A DNA stretch of 61,090 nucleotides. Origin: Roseicella aerolata (GTDB lineage Bacteria > Pseudomonadota > Alphaproteobacteria > Acetobacterales > Acetobacteraceae). Below the pieces are notes generated by a model. It had not been told where the DNA came from. It ran no database searches and saw only the letters and a list, made by a program, of their open reading frames with translations. How positions within the stretch are numbered: the first letter of the stretch is position 1; every line of letters begins with the position of its first letter. Shown piece by piece: positions 18,584 to 28,641 of this stretch. Both the position numbers and the translations under genes were made by a program. Location: assembly GCF_020523605.1 (NCBI RefSeq), contig NZ_JAJAQI010000037.1, forward strand, positions 1-61,090. Reading direction: 5' to 3'.

Positions 18584-18849
18584 GCCCTCACCACGCCCTT
18601 GGCGGCCAGGTCATCCAGCAGGGCGACGACATCGGCCAGGATCTCCTCCCGTGGCGCGGCGAAGCGGGCGGCCAGGTCGTCCACCATGGCCTCCACGCTG
18701 CGCGCGCCATCCACCAGGCGCAGCACTTCCAGCGCGATCTCGTCGGGGACGAACATGCGCTCCGGCCCCAGCACCACCCATTGGCCGCGGGCCTTGTCCT
18801 CCCGCAGCTTCATGCCTGGCGCGAGGCGCGGGATGCTGGTGCCCTGCAT
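18580..18849 (-). CDS. pqqD: PQQ biosynthesis peptide chaperone PqqD
   Basis: An 89-residue winged-helix-like protein that binds PqqA and presents it to PqqE. Family features are [20 protein letters not shown], the [19 protein letters not shown] strand/helix and the [11 protein letters not shown] end. ATG 18849 shares a base with the pqqC stop (TGATG), so translation is coupled. It is a separate gene and is not fused to pqqC or pqqE as in some bacteria. Confidence 0.95.
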   Translation of the reverse strand: MQGTSIPRLAPGMKLREDKARGQWVVLGPERMFVPDEIALEVLRLVDGARSVEAMVDDLAARFAAPREEILADVVALLDDLAAKGVVRA

Positions 18850-19637
18850 CACGGCCGCCAGGCCCCTGGCGGCGGCAGGCCCGGCGCGACATAGGCGAAG
18901 TGCAGCGCATCGAGCTGCGCCCAGAGCAGGTCGCATTTGAAGCGCAGCGCCTCCATCACCTGCTCCTGCTGCTCGCGCGTGTGGGCTTCCCGCTTCACAT
19001 AGCCAAGGGCGAATTCCACATCCTGCGGCGCCTGGGTCAGGCGCGGGGTGAAATAGGCCAGCGTCTCCTCCGACACGAAGTCGTAGTTGCGCAGCATGCC
19101 GGAGACGCGCTGGGAGATGATGGCGGGCGAGAACATTTCAGTCAGCGACGACGCCACGGCTTCCAGCACGCTGCGGGTCTTCACGAAATTCACATAGGCA
19201 TCGACGGCGAAGCGCGTCGCCGGCAGCAGGCCGCGGAGGGACACCACGTAGTCGCGGTCCAGCCCGAGGCCGTCCGTCAGCTTCAGCCAGCGCTCGATCC
19301 CGCCGGGATGCACGCCGTCGCCGTCATGGTCCACGATGCGCCGGCGCCATTCCCGCCGCAGTTCCGGCGTCGGCAGCCGCCCCAGCACCGCCGCATCCTT
19401 CGCCGGGATCGACGCCTGGTAGTAGTAGCGGTTGAGCGCCCAGGCCTGCACCTGCGCCTTGGACAGCTTCCCGCCATGCAGCAGGTGATGGAAAGGGTGG
19501 TGGATGTGGTAGCGCTCCTCCCCGATCGCGCGCAGGCGGCGCTCCAGCTCCTCGGGCGGGAGAAGGTCCGATGCGGTCGCCGGAGCGGCCCGGGGCGCGG
19601 AGGCGTCAATCGCATCAGCCTGCATCATCTCGCTCAC
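18849..19637 (-). CDS. pqqC: Pyrroloquinoline-quinone synthase PqqC
   Basis: A 262-residue helical oxidase that carries out the last ring closure and eight-electron oxidation to PQQ without a metal. Characteristic segments are RYHIHHPFHHLLHGGKLSKA, RYYYQASIPAKDAAVL, DGDGVHPGGIERWL and MLRNYDFV. The length is slightly above the usual 240-250 because of an Ala-rich N-terminus. Its GTG start overlaps the pqqB stop (GTGA). Confidence 0.96.
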   Translation of the reverse strand: MSEMMQADAIDASAPRAAPATASDLLPPEELERRLRAIGEERYHIHHPFHHLLHGGKLSKAQVQAWALNRYYYQASIPAKDAAVLGRLPTPELRREWRRRIVDHDGDGVHPGGIERWLKLTDGLGLDRDYVVSLRGLLPATRFAVDAYVNFVKTRSVLEAVASSLTEMFSPAIISQRVSGMLRNYDFVSEETLAYFTPRLTQAPQDVEFALGYVKREAHTREQQEQVMEALRFKCDLLWAQLDALHFAYVAPGLPPPGAWRP

Positions 19638-20569
19638 AGCATCACCTCCATGCCGTCCCGGGCGACCTCCCAGCCCGCGGCCTCGGCCGCGGCGCGTTCC
19701 GGGCTGTCCGCCAGCAGGACGGGGTTGGTGTTGTTCATATGGATCAGGATGCGCCGGCGCACGCCGAGCCCGGCGAAGGCGGCAAGTGTCCCGCCCGGCC
19801 CGTCGATGCTCATATGGCCCATGCGCGCGCCGGTCTTCGGCCCGGCGCCGGCCAGGATCATCTCGTCGTCGCGCCAGAGCGTACCGTCGAAGAAGACGCA
19901 GTCCGCGCCCTCCAGCCGCGCCGCCAGGTCCGGCGGCATCGCGGCGCAGCCGGGGATGAAATACAGCGAGCGGCCGCCGGCCGAGACGCGAAGGCCGATG
20001 GTCTCCCCATCATCGGCGCGGCCGGGATCCTCGCCGCCCGGCGCCTCCAGGAAGAGCGGCACCTTGCCCGGCACGGCGAAGGCCTCGACCGCCAGGCCGA
20101 GCGGCGCGCCGCCGGCCTCGGTGAGCGCGAGGGGGGCGCCGAGCGGCAGCACCCGCCGCGGCACGAGGGCGGGGTTCACCGCATGGAAGATCGGGTTCGC
20201 GGCCAGCACGGACAGCGCGGCCTCGGCACCATAGAGGGCGAAGGCGTGGCGCTCCCGCATGGTCAGCAGCCCGGCGATGGTGTCCACCTCCGCCCCGGTC
20301 AGCACCACAGCGGCGATCGGGGAGTGCCGGATCCCGCCCGGCGCCGGCCGCGGATGCAGGGCGGGCGTGGCAATGATCTGCTGCCGCAGGTCGGGCGAGG
20401 CGTTCAGCAGCACCCAGCGCGCCCCATCCGCCGAGACGGCGAGCGAGGCCTGGCTCCGCGGCGTCGCGGCCGGGTCGCCGGACAGCGCCCGGCGGCAGCC
20501 GGGGCCGGCCGAGTTCCACTGCGGAAAGCCGCCGCCGGCGGCGGCCCCGAGGACGATGGCGCGCAGCAT
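19634..20569 (-). CDS. pqqB: PQQ biosynthesis protein PqqB
   Basis: A 311-residue metallo-beta-lactamase-fold protein implicated in hydroxylating the crosslinked Glu-Tyr intermediate or in PQQ handling. It starts MLRAIVLGAAAGGGFPQWN, as typical for PqqB, and contains NASPDLRQQI, AVVLTGAEVDTIAGLLTMRE, CVFFDGTLWRDDEM, GHMSIDG and HMNNTNP. ATG 20569 is chosen because family homology begins exactly there, although the ribosome site is weak. It is separated by 163 bases from the cytochrome c gene upstream. Confidence 0.95.
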   Translation of the reverse strand: MLRAIVLGAAAGGGFPQWNSAGPGCRRALSGDPAATPRSQASLAVSADGARWVLLNASPDLRQQIIATPALHPRPAPGGIRHSPIAAVVLTGAEVDTIAGLLTMRERHAFALYGAEAALSVLAANPIFHAVNPALVPRRVLPLGAPLALTEAGGAPLGLAVEAFAVPGKVPLFLEAPGGEDPGRADDGETIGLRVSAGGRSLYFIPGCAAMPPDLAARLEGADCVFFDGTLWRDDEMILAGAGPKTGARMGHMSIDGPGGTLAAFAGLGVRRRILIHMNNTNPVLLADSPERAAAEAAGWEVARDGMEVML

Positions 20570-20732
20570 CCGGCGGCTCAGCAGGCCCGCGCGGGGGCGG
20601 TGGTCAGGCGGGCCATGCGGCGGTCTCCTCCGGCGGCCGCTGCGGGCCGCATCGCCGGGAATGTAGGAGCCGGCCGGGGCACGGCCAACCCCGCCGGAGG
20701 CGGCAGCCAGCCGGCGACGGGTCCGGGACGCC

Positions 20733-21074
20733 CTATCGCCCCGGCACCGTCGCCTCCACCTGGATCGCCGCATACCAGGCGGCAAGGTCGGCGATCTGCG
20801 CGTCGGTCAGGTCCCTGGCCAGGATGTTCATCTGCTCATGGTTCCGCTCGCCGCTGCGGAAGTGGCGAAGCTGCGCCACGGTGTAGAGGACGCTCTGCCC
20901 CGCCAGGTTCGGCGCGTCCGGCTGCTGCGCGATGCCGTCATTGCCATGGCAGACCGCGCAGCGCGCCCCGGCGAGGCGCCGCCCGGCCAGGGGATCCCCC
21001 GCGGCTTCCTGGGCCACCGCCCCGCCCGCCAGCAGCAGCATGGCTGCCGCCACCGGCCCGCCCCACCGCCGCAT
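20733..21074 (-). CDS. Class I cytochrome c (single haem, periplasmic)
   Basis: A 113-residue protein with a Sec signal peptide (MRRWGGPVAAAMLLLAGGAVAQ) and one CAVCH haem site at residues 39-43. A distal Met is available in HEQMNILARDLTD. The DAQIADLAAWYAAIQ helix is typical of small cytochromes c. It lies directly after the quinoprotein dehydrogenase gene and probably takes its electrons. ATG 21074 is within the last copy (in coding direction) of a 26-bp tandem repeat, each copy of which carries the same TGATGCGGCG junction. An earlier GTG at 21110 is possible but would add residues before the signal peptide. Confidence 0.88.
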   Translation of the reverse strand: MRRWGGPVAAAMLLLAGGAVAQEAAGDPLAGRRLAGARCAVCHGNDGIAQQPDAPNLAGQSVLYTVAQLRHFRSGERNHEQMNILARDLTDAQIADLAAWYAAIQVEATVPGR

Positions 21075-21156
21075 CAGCGGAAGTTCCTTCCACGCCGCAT
21101 CAGCCGACACTCCTCCCGCGCCGCATCAGCGAGCCTTCACTCCGCGCCGCATCAGC
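21067..21156 (-). repeat. Four-copy 26-bp tandem repeat at a stop/start junction
   Basis: CGCCGCATCAGC recurs at 21067, 21093, 21119 and 21145, exactly 26 bases apart, with similar purine/pyrimidine spacers. Read on the coding (minus) strand, every copy gives GCTGATGCGGCG. The first contains the dehydrogenase TGA and the last contains the cytochrome c ATG. Three of the spacers hold GGAG/GGAA ribosome-site-like bases. Confidence 0.9.
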
Positions 21157-22537
21157 GGCGACGCTCATAGCGGATGCGGTAGATCGCCCCGGCATGGTCG
21201 TCGGAGACCAGCAGGGAGCCGTCCCGCAGCACCGCCACATCCACGGGGCGGCCGAGATATTCGTTGGTCTCCTCATCCAGCCAGCCCTCGGCGAAGGGCT
21301 TGTGCTCCCGCACCGTGCCGTCCTGGTTCAGGAAGGTGACCATGACCCGTGCGCCGATAGGCGTGGTGCGGTTCCAGCTGCCATGCTGGGCGTTGAAGAG
21401 GGCGCCGCGATACTCCTCGGGGAACATCCGGCCGTCATAGAAGGTGAGGCCCAGATCGGCGGCATGCGCCACGGTCTCGACCATGGGCGGCACCGTCTCA
21501 GCCGGCGGCTCGCTATTGGCGTATTCCCTGGTGCGGACCTTGCCGCCGCCGAACCAGGGGAAGCCGAAATTCTGGTTGGCGGCGGTGATGCGGTTGATCT
21601 CGCCCGGGGGCGTGTCGTCGCCCATGCCGTCCACCTGGTTGTCGGTGAACCAGAGCTCATTCGTGCCGGGGCGGAAGGCGATGCCGACCGAGTTGCGGAT
21701 GCCGCGCGCATAGACCTCGCGGTTCCCGCCGTCGCGGTCCAGGCGGATGATCCCACCGATGCCGACCCGGTTGTAGAGATCCATCTTGGCCGGCGCCGGC
21801 ACGTTGAAGGGCTGGCCGAGCGAGATGTAGAGCTTGTTGTCCGGCCCGATGCGGCAGACCCGGGCACCGTGGTTGAAGCTCTCCTCGCTGGTCGGGATCA
21901 GCTGGCCCTGCGGCACTACCACCTCGGCCGCCACATCCGGCCCCTCATAGAAGAACTCCGCGGCGGGGAAGGACAGCACGCGGTTGTGCTCCACCACCTG
22001 CAGGAAGCCATCGGGCGTGAAGCAGAGGCCGTTCGGTACGCTGAACTGGATGGAAGGGGCGAAGGGCTTCACCTCATCCGCCACCCGGTCGCGGTCACGG
22101 TCCGTCACCGCCCAGACGCGCGTCTTGCGGGTGCCGACGAAGACCACGCCGGAAGAGGGGCCGATCGCCATGTGCCGCGCATCCGGCACCACGGCATAAA
22201 GCTCGATCCGGAAGCCCTCGGGCAGGCGGATGCGCTCGAGGTTCCGGCGCAGCGCATCGGCGCGGCGGCCCTCCTGCGGCACCGTCTCCATCTGCAGGGC
22301 GGTGCCAGTGGTGCGGAATTGCTGCAGGCGGTCGAGATTGCCCTGACCGCCCGCGCCGGGCAGCGGGCCGGCCGGCGGGGGCCGGACGCCGGGCGAGGTC
22401 TCGCCGGGCACCGCGCCACCTGTATGGGTGGTGGTGCGGCCGGGCTCCGCCTGTCCGCCCTGCGCGCGCACGAAACCGGGAGTTCCGGCCACGGCCAGCA
22501 CGAGGCCGGCGCCCAGCAGCATCGCCTTCGTCCGCAT
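21152..22537 (-). CDS. PQQ-dependent sugar (L-sorbosone-type) dehydrogenase, periplasmic
   Basis: A 461-residue six-bladed beta-propeller quinoprotein of the soluble glucose/sorbosone dehydrogenase family. A signal peptide (MRTKAMLLGAGLVLAVAGTP) is followed by a Gly/Pro-rich linker and then the propeller. The propeller contains LPEGFRIELYA, FNHGARVCRIGPDNKLYISL, YARGIRNSVGIAFRP, ELWFTDNQVDGMGDD, AQHGSWNRT and LLVSDDHAGAIYRIRY. It would oxidise an aldose or aldehyde and pass electrons to the adjacent cytochrome c. ATG 22537 follows a GGGAGGAAAA site. The gene sits between pqqA and pqqB, so cofactor and enzyme genes are interleaved. The substrate cannot be fixed from sequence. Confidence 0.88.
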   Translation of the reverse strand: MRTKAMLLGAGLVLAVAGTPGFVRAQGGQAEPGRTTTHTGGAVPGETSPGVRPPPAGPLPGAGGQGNLDRLQQFRTTGTALQMETVPQEGRRADALRRNLERIRLPEGFRIELYAVVPDARHMAIGPSSGVVFVGTRKTRVWAVTDRDRDRVADEVKPFAPSIQFSVPNGLCFTPDGFLQVVEHNRVLSFPAAEFFYEGPDVAAEVVVPQGQLIPTSEESFNHGARVCRIGPDNKLYISLGQPFNVPAPAKMDLYNRVGIGGIIRLDRDGGNREVYARGIRNSVGIAFRPGTNELWFTDNQVDGMGDDTPPGEINRITAANQNFGFPWFGGGKVRTREYANSEPPAETVPPMVETVAHAADLGLTFYDGRMFPEEYRGALFNAQHGSWNRTTPIGARVMVTFLNQDGTVREHKPFAEGWLDEETNEYLGRPVDVAVLRDGSLLVSDDHAGAIYRIRYERRR

Positions 22538-22658
22538 CCCTTTTCCTCCCTGACGTCTCCGCGGCCGATGCCGCTGGAGGTTGCGCGGGAGCATGCCCGC
22601 GCCAGGGCCGCCCGGCGTTGACATGATTGAGAGGTCTAATCCGGAATGAACAAGCCAT

Positions 22659-22689
22659 GAAAAAGGCCCCGCACCGGCGGTGCGGGGCC
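22659..22689 (-). terminator. Rho-independent terminator after pqqA
   Basis: A perfect 11-bp G+C-rich stem (22665-22675 with 22679-22689) with a three-base loop is followed on the minus strand by five to six U residues (22664 downwards). It lies 41 bases after the pqqA stop and before the dehydrogenase gene, so it would keep pqqA transcripts in excess over the downstream genes. Confidence 0.88.
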
Positions 22690-22729
22690 CGGAGAGTGGT
22701 ATCGGCCGGGATGCGCCCGGCCGCGCGCC

Positions 22730-22810
22730 TCAGCCGATCTCGGCGCAGGCGTAGCAGTTGATCTCGAGCGCGAGGGAGACCTCGGTCACGCGGGGCTTTC
22801 TCCAGGCCAT
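22730..22810 (-). CDS. pqqA: PQQ precursor peptide PqqA
   Basis: A 26-residue ribosomal precursor of pyrroloquinoline quinone, MAWRKPRVTEVSLALEINCY followed by ACAEIG. Glu16 and Tyr20 keep the obligatory E-x3-Y spacing of the two residues that become PQQ. The N-terminus (MAWRKP) matches the usual MxWxKP pattern. ATG 22810 has a strong GGAGGAAA ribosome site, and a hairpin terminator follows. The peptide carries two Cys residues (19, 22) bracketing the tyrosine. No pqqF/G protease gene is nearby. Confidence 0.95.
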   Translation of the reverse strand: MAWRKPRVTEVSLALEINCYACAEIG

Positions 22811-23152
22811 GATTTCCTCCATCCGGGCGGTGGTCGCCACCGGACATAGTGGGGCCGGCCCCTCGCGGCATCAAGCACGCCGTGCGGTGGCGGGCGCGGC
22901 GATGGCCGGGCGCCAGGGAGGCACCGGGCTCCTGCCAAGCCTTCCTTCAGGGGCGGTCAGGGGCGGCCCGGGTGTTCCACCCCGCGGCGGCTCGGGCTAG
23001 AGCAGAGCGCAGCGGGGCAGGAGTGCCCCGGCGCGTGGCGCCGCCCTGCGGGCCGGGACCTCCGGCGGGTCGGCATTCAGGCGGAAGCGCAAGCCGCCCT
23101 CGTGGGCGGCGGCCCCGCGGCTTTGGTACACAGGTCGTTGCAGGAGAAGGCC
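22811..23152. other. Intergenic region between pqqA and asd (342 bases)
   Basis: A divergent promoter region with no convincing coding sequence. A short inverted repeat GGTGGTCGCCACC lies about 20 bases upstream of pqqA. The asd side ends with CAGGAGAAGG as ribosome site. No clear sigma-70 boxes are seen. Confidence 0.5.
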
Positions 23153-24187
<1,035 letters not shown>

Positions 24188-24612
24188 CGGCGCCGCCCTC
24201 CGGGACCACCCGCGCCGGCAGCCCGGACAGGGCTGCCGCCGGTCCTGCCGCATCCCCGGCGCGGCGGCCTCCCTCCCCTGAGGAGCACCGCCGCCCATCC
24301 GTCCGGCCGCAAGGCCGGACGGATGGGCGGCATCTTTCCCCCGGGACGGGGGCAGGAGCACAGCCCCACCGCATCCGAGCCCGAGCGATGCCCCGCCCCG
24401 GTCATCCCGCATGGGCAGGCCTCCCCGGCAGCCGCGCGGGGCGCGATATGCTGCCGCCCTGGGATCAGTCCCTGGTTCGGTCCCGCGCACCCACCTTGCC
24501 GCGGGCGCGGGCCTTGCCCGTCCCACGGCCCGGTGCGATGTTCGCGCCGCCCAGCACATGAGCCCGGCCCGCCGTGTCGTGCGTGCAGGCCGGAGAGCGA
24601 CGAGGACGAGGT
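24188..24612. other. Intergenic region between asd and icd (425 bases)
   Basis: There is no supported gene here. It holds a perfect 19-bp hairpin (24290-24331), listed separately, and the untranslated leader of icd. The stretch 24332-24612 has no recognisable promoter boxes or small ORF with a ribosome site. Confidence 0.5.
24290..24331 (+). terminator. Perfect 19-bp hairpin with GCAA loop
   Basis: Bases 24290-24308 are the exact reverse complement of 24313-24331, closed by a GCAA tetraloop and followed by ATCTTT. The position, about 100 bases after asd, suits a transcription end, but the U-tract is weak. The same GCAA loop closes the clear icd terminator. Confidence 0.6.
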
Positions 24613-25836
24613 ATGGCGAAGATCAAGGTGAAGACCCCCGTCGTCGAGATGGACGGCGACGAGATGACCCGCATCATCTGGGGGTTCATCAAGGATAAGC
24701 TGATCCTTCCGTATCTCGATATCGATCTGAAGTATTACGACCTGGGCATCCAGTACCGTGACCAGACGGACGACCAGGTGACGATCGACGCCGCCAATGC
24801 GACGAAGCAGTACGGCGTCGGCGTGAAATGCGCGACCATCACCCCGGACGAGGCGCGGGTGAAGGAGTTCGGCCTGAAGAAGATGTGGCGGAGCCCGAAC
24901 GGCACCATCCGCAACATCCTGGACGGCACCATCTTCCGCGAGCCGATCATCTGCTCGAACGTGCCGCGCCTGGTGCCGCACTGGTCGAAGCCGATCGTGG
25001 TCGGCCGCCACGCCTATGGCGACATCTACCGCGCCGCCGAGACCAAGATCCCGGGCGCCGGCAAGGCGACGCTGACCTGGACTCCGGCCGAGGGTGGCGA
25101 GCCGATCACGCTCGAGGTCACCAACTTCCCGGCCGGCGGCGGCGTGCTGATGGGCATGCACAACACCCGCGCCAGCATCTCCGGCTTCGCCCGCGCCTGC
25201 CTGAACTACGGCCTGGCGCGCAACTACCCGGTCTACCTGTCCCACAAGAACACCATCCTCAAGGCCTATGATGGTGAGTTCAAGGACATCTTTCGGCACA
25301 TCTTCGACACGGAGTTCGCCGAGAAGTACAAGGCCGCCGGCCTGACCTATGAGGACCGGCTGATCGACGACATGGTGGCCTGCGCCCTGAAGTGGGAAGG
25401 CGGCTATGTCTGGGCCTGCAAGAACTACGATGGCGACGTGCAGTCCGACATCGTGGCGCAGGGCTTCGGCTCGCTCGGCCTGATGACCTCCGTGCTGCTC
25501 TCCCCGGATGGCAACACGGTGGAGTCGGAGGCGGCGCACGGCACCGTCACGCGCCACTACCGCGAGCACCAGAAGGGCCGCGAGACCTCCACGAACCCGA
25601 TCGCGTCCATCTTCGCCTGGACCCGCGGCCTCGCCTATCGCGGCCGGTTCGACAACACCCCGGACGTGGTCGCCTTCGCCGAGACGCTGGAGAAGGTCTG
25701 CATCGAGACGGTCGAGAGCGGGTCCATGACCAAGGACCTCGCCATCCTGATCAGCAAGGACCAGCCCTGGCTCAACACCCAGGCCTTCCTCGCGAAGCTC
25801 GACGAGAACCTGCAGAAGAAGATGAAGGCGGCCTGA
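24613..25836 (+). CDS. icd: NADP-dependent isocitrate dehydrogenase
   Basis: A 407-residue TCA-cycle enzyme of the eukaryote-like (IDH1/2) class common in Alphaproteobacteria, oxidising isocitrate to 2-oxoglutarate with NADP. It starts [20 protein letters not shown] and has the substrate-binding [10 protein letters not shown] and the Arg-rich following strand. The catalytic Tyr/Lys region and the NADP-binding [17 protein letters not shown] are also present. The length is normal. ATG 24613 follows GGACGAGG. A strong terminator lies 25 bases after the stop, making it monocistronic. Confidence 0.97.
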   Translation: MAKIKVKTPVVEMDGDEMTRIIWGFIKDKLILPYLDIDLKYYDLGIQYRDQTDDQVTIDAANATKQYGVGVKCATITPDEARVKEFGLKKMWRSPNGTIRNILDGTIFREPIICSNVPRLVPHWSKPIVVGRHAYGDIYRAAETKIPGAGKATLTWTPAEGGEPITLEVTNFPAGGGVLMGMHNTRASISGFARACLNYGLARNYPVYLSHKNTILKAYDGEFKDIFRHIFDTEFAEKYKAAGLTYEDRLIDDMVACALKWEGGYVWACKNYDGDVQSDIVAQGFGSLGLMTSVLLSPDGNTVESEAAHGTVTRHYREHQKGRETSTNPIASIFAWTRGLAYRGRFDNTPDVVAFAETLEKVCIETVESGSMTKDLAILISKDQPWLNTQAFLAKLDENLQKKMKAA

Positions 25837-25860
25837 GCCCTCGGGCCTGGCCGAAGACAG

Positions 25861-25894
25861 GGGGGCGGGTCCGCAAGGACCCGCCCCCTTTTTT
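25861..25894 (+). terminator. Rho-independent terminator of icd
   Basis: A perfect 12-bp stem (25861-25872 with 25877-25888) with a GCAA tetraloop is followed by six T residues (25889-25894). Confidence 0.95.
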
Positions 25895-25956
25895 CGTGCC
25901 GGCCCGGCAGCCGCACATCGCCGCTTCCGGACGTTCACGCCCGTCCGCGATCTGCT

Positions 25957-27459
25957 CTACGCCACCCCCGACAGCGTCCGCCGCACCGCCCGCTGCCAGC
26001 CGGCATAGGCCGCCTCGCGCTCCGCCTCGGGCATGGAGGGGGTGAAGCGGCGGTCCAGGTGCCAGGTCTGCGCGAATTCCTCCGGCGCCGGGCACAGCCC
26101 CGCCTGCAACCCGGCCAGATAGGCAGCCCCCAGCGCCGTTGTCTCCCGCACCACCGGCCGGTCGACCGGCAGGCCGAGGATATCGGCCAGGAATTGCATG
26201 GCCCAGTCCGAGGCGACCATGCCGCCATCGACCCGCAGCACGGCCCCCTCCCCCGTCCCGGCCATGTCCGCCCGCATCGCCTCCAGCAGGTCGCGGGTCT
26301 GGTAGCCGACGCTCTCGAGCGCGGCGCGCGCGAAATCGGCCGGGCCGGAGGCGCGGGTCAGCCCGTGGATCGCCCCGCGCGCCTCCGGGTCCCAATAGGG
26401 CACGCCCAGCCCCACGAAGGCGGGCACCAGATAGAGCCGCGCCGCGGGGTCGGAGCGCGCGGCCAGCGCCCCGCTCTCGGCCGCCTCGCGGATCAGCCCC
26501 AGCCCGTCCCGCAGCCACTGCACCGCGGCGCCGGCGACGAAGATCGCGCCCTCCAGCGCATAGGTCCGCCGGCCGCCGAGCTGGTAGGCGATGGTGGTCA
26601 GCAGCCGGTGGCGGGAGGCCACGGGGGTATCGCCCGTGTTCAGCAGGGCGAAGCAGCCGGTGCCGTAGGTGGATTTGAGCATCCCCGGCCGGAAGCAGGC
26701 CTGGCCCATGGTCGCCGCCTGCTGGTCCCCGGCGATGCCGCGGACGGGGATGGCGGCGCCGAGCAGCGCTGTCTCCGCCAGGCCGAATTCGGCGGCGCAA
26801 TCGCGCACCTCCGGCAGCAGGGAGGCCGGCACGCGGTGCAGCGCGCACATCGCCTCATCCCAGCGGCCGGCCCGGATGTCGAACAGCATGGTGCGCGCGG
26901 CATTGGTCGCATCCGTCGCATGCACGCGGCCGCCCGTGAGGCGCCAGAGCAGGAAGGTATCGACCGTCCCGAAGGCGAGCTCGCCGCGCTCCGCCGCCGC
27001 CCGTGCCCCCGCGACATTGTCCAGCAGCCAGGTCAGCTTGGTCGCGGAGAAATAGGGGTCGATCAGCAGGCCCGTCGCCGCCGCCACCGCCGCGGCATGG
27101 CCGGATTCGCGCAACGCGGCGCAGGCGGCGGCGGTGCGGCGGTCCTGCCAGACGATGGCGCGGTGGATCGGCTCGCCGGTCCGGCGGTCCCAGACCAGCA
27201 CCGTCTCCCGCTGGTTGGCGATGCCGATGGCGGCGACCTGCTCCGGCCGCAGCCCGGCCTTGCCGATCGCCTCCCGCATCACCGCGAGCGAGCTCTGCCA
27301 GAGATCCTCCGGCTCGTGCTCCACCCAGCCGGAGGCCGGGTAGTGCTGGGGAAACTCTTGCTGCGCCACCGCGACCGGGACCAGGTCCGGCGCCCGGAAC
27401 AGGATGGCGCGGGTGGAGGTGGTGCCCTGGTCCAGGGCGAGGATGTGACCGGCCGACAT
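25957..27459 (-). CDS. glpK: Glycerol kinase
   Basis: A 500-residue FGGY-family kinase that phosphorylates glycerol to glycerol-3-phosphate. It contains the N-terminal phosphate loop [49 protein letters not shown], the [13 protein letters not shown] and [15 protein letters not shown] segments and the C-terminal FGGY-type [17 protein letters not shown]. The length is typical. No glycerol facilitator or glpD gene is adjacent. Its 3' end converges on the icd terminator. Confidence 0.96.
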   Translation of the reverse strand: MSAGHILALDQGTTSTRAILFRAPDLVPVAVAQQEFPQHYPASGWVEHEPEDLWQSSLAVMREAIGKAGLRPEQVAAIGIANQRETVLVWDRRTGEPIHRAIVWQDRRTAAACAALRESGHAAAVAAATGLLIDPYFSATKLTWLLDNVAGARAAAERGELAFGTVDTFLLWRLTGGRVHATDATNAARTMLFDIRAGRWDEAMCALHRVPASLLPEVRDCAAEFGLAETALLGAAIPVRGIAGDQQAATMGQACFRPGMLKSTYGTGCFALLNTGDTPVASRHRLLTTIAYQLGGRRTYALEGAIFVAGAAVQWLRDGLGLIREAAESGALAARSDPAARLYLVPAFVGLGVPYWDPEARGAIHGLTRASGPADFARAALESVGYQTRDLLEAMRADMAGTGEGAVLRVDGGMVASDWAMQFLADILGLPVDRPVVRETTALGAAYLAGLQAGLCPAPEEFAQTWHLDRRFTPSMPEAEREAAYAGWQRAVRRTLSGVA

Positions 27460-27744
27460 GCGAGACTCTCCCAGCTCTTGCGGGCCGGGATTGCGCCCCC
27501 GTCCCCTGGCGCGGTCCCGCCCGGCCCCCTGGCCCCGCCGCCCGCATGGCGGCGCGCCGGTCACCGCTGCGGCCGGAGGCCGGCCGCGGTTCCGCCCGCC
27601 CCAGTCCAGCGCGCGGCGGCCCCGCTTGCCAAGGGCACGAGCCGCGCCCCGACCACGCCAGGTGCCGACAGGATGGACGCCAGCCTGCATCGCAGCCTAG
27701 GCTTCGATGGCTACAAGAACAAAGCTGCAAGGGAGAGAAACGCC

Positions 27745-28191
27745 ATGACGCTCGCACGCCGCCACATTGCCCTGGCGGGCGCCGCCGCCGCGCTGCTCGG
27801 GCCGGGCCTCGCCCGCGCGCAGTCCGGCGAGGAGGCCCGGGTGGCCCAGGCCGTCGAGGCGCTCACCAAGGCGATGATCGCGGTGGACAGGCAGCAGCTT
27901 GACGCGCTGACCTCGGAGCATCTCAGCTACGGGCATTCCGCCGGGCGCATCGAGAACAAGAAGCAGTTCATCGACTACCTGGAGGGGCGGCAGAGTGCCT
28001 TCCGGCGGATCGACCTGACCGAGCAGACCATCAACCTGGTCTCGGACGAGGCCATCGTCAGGCACCTCTTCACCGGGGAGACGATCTCGCCGGCGGGGCA
28101 GGTCACGCCGGTGCGGATCGGCGTGCTGCAGGTCTGGACCAAGGAAGGCGGGAACTGGAAGCTGCTCGCCCGGCAGGCCTATCGCCTGTAA
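27745..28191 (+). CDS. Secreted NTF2-like (DUF4440-type) protein
   Basis: A 148-residue protein with a cleavable signal peptide (MTLARRHIALAGAAAALLGP, cleavage near ARAQ). After it comes a single SnoaL/NTF2-like domain with the opening helix VAQAVEALTKAMIAVDRQQL, the LSYGHSAGRIENKKQFID segment and a C-terminal beta sheet (VLQVWTKEGGNWKLLARQAY). This fold forms a small-molecule pocket. Many members have no known role. A GGGAGAG site precedes the ATG, and the gene stands alone. Confidence 0.8.
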   Translation: MTLARRHIALAGAAAALLGPGLARAQSGEEARVAQAVEALTKAMIAVDRQQLDALTSEHLSYGHSAGRIENKKQFIDYLEGRQSAFRRIDLTEQTINLVSDEAIVRHLFTGETISPAGQVTPVRIGVLQVWTKEGGNWKLLARQAYRL

Positions 28192-28329
28192 TCGCGCCGG
28201 GCGGCTTGCTGCAGCGGATCGCGTCCAGGGCTGAACGCCAATTCGCTGCAGCGCTCCGTCTTCCCGGCCGATGCGCGCGTCCGGTCCCTCAGGCCGTCGC
28301 GCGACCTGCTCCGGGGGTCGCCCGGACGC

Positions 28330-28641
28330 TCAGGCCTTCGCCGCCTTCTTCTTCGCCTTCTTGAGCCCGGCCAGGGCCGAGTCCTTCAGGGAGGGGCTGG
28401 CCTTGAAGCGGACCGTGGCGCCGGCCTTGACCGGCACCTTCTCGCCGGTGCGGGGGTTCATGGCGGTGCGCTTCGGCGTCTCGCGGACGGTGAAGGAACC
28501 GAATTCCGGCAGGGTGAAGCGGCCCGTGCCGATGATCTCCGCCTTGATGGCGGCAATGAGGTCGCTGGCCAGCCGGTTGGCGGCGACGGCCGGCATCTCG
28601 GTCGACTTCACGATGACGTCGGTCAGGAACTTCTTCGACAT
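28330..28641 (-). CDS. HU-family DNA-binding protein
   Basis: A 103-residue histone-like nucleoid protein that bends DNA as a dimer. It has the helical N-terminal half (MSKKFLTDVIVKSTEMPAVA), the LPEFGSFTVRETPKRTAMNP beta arm with the conserved Pro at the intercalating tip region (RNPRTGE-like, here MNPRTGEKV), and a Lys/Ala-rich tail (LKKAKKKAAKA). The lysine-rich extension is longer than in E. coli HU. Single gene. Confidence 0.93.
   Translation of the reverse strand: MSKKFLTDVIVKSTEMPAVAANRLASDLIAAIKAEIIGTGRFTLPEFGSFTVRETPKRTAMNPRTGEKVPVKAGATVRFKASPSLKDSALAGLKKAKKKAAKA

Noticed and set aside
21067-21156. Short repeat array considered as CRISPR
   Set aside because: The unit is only 26 bases including spacers, the spacers are similar to one another, and no cas genes are present. 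It is a tandem duplication of a gene junction.
19571-22621. 1016-codon open frame antisense to pqqB, cytochrome c and dehydrogenase
   Set aside because: It spans three well-supported genes and intergenic DNA, and the product has no recognisable domain.
28208-28253. Inverted GCTGCAGCG copies after the NTF2-like gene
   Set aside because: The stem is imperfect with a long loop and no U-tract. The CTGCAG core is self-palindromic, so the pairing may be chance.
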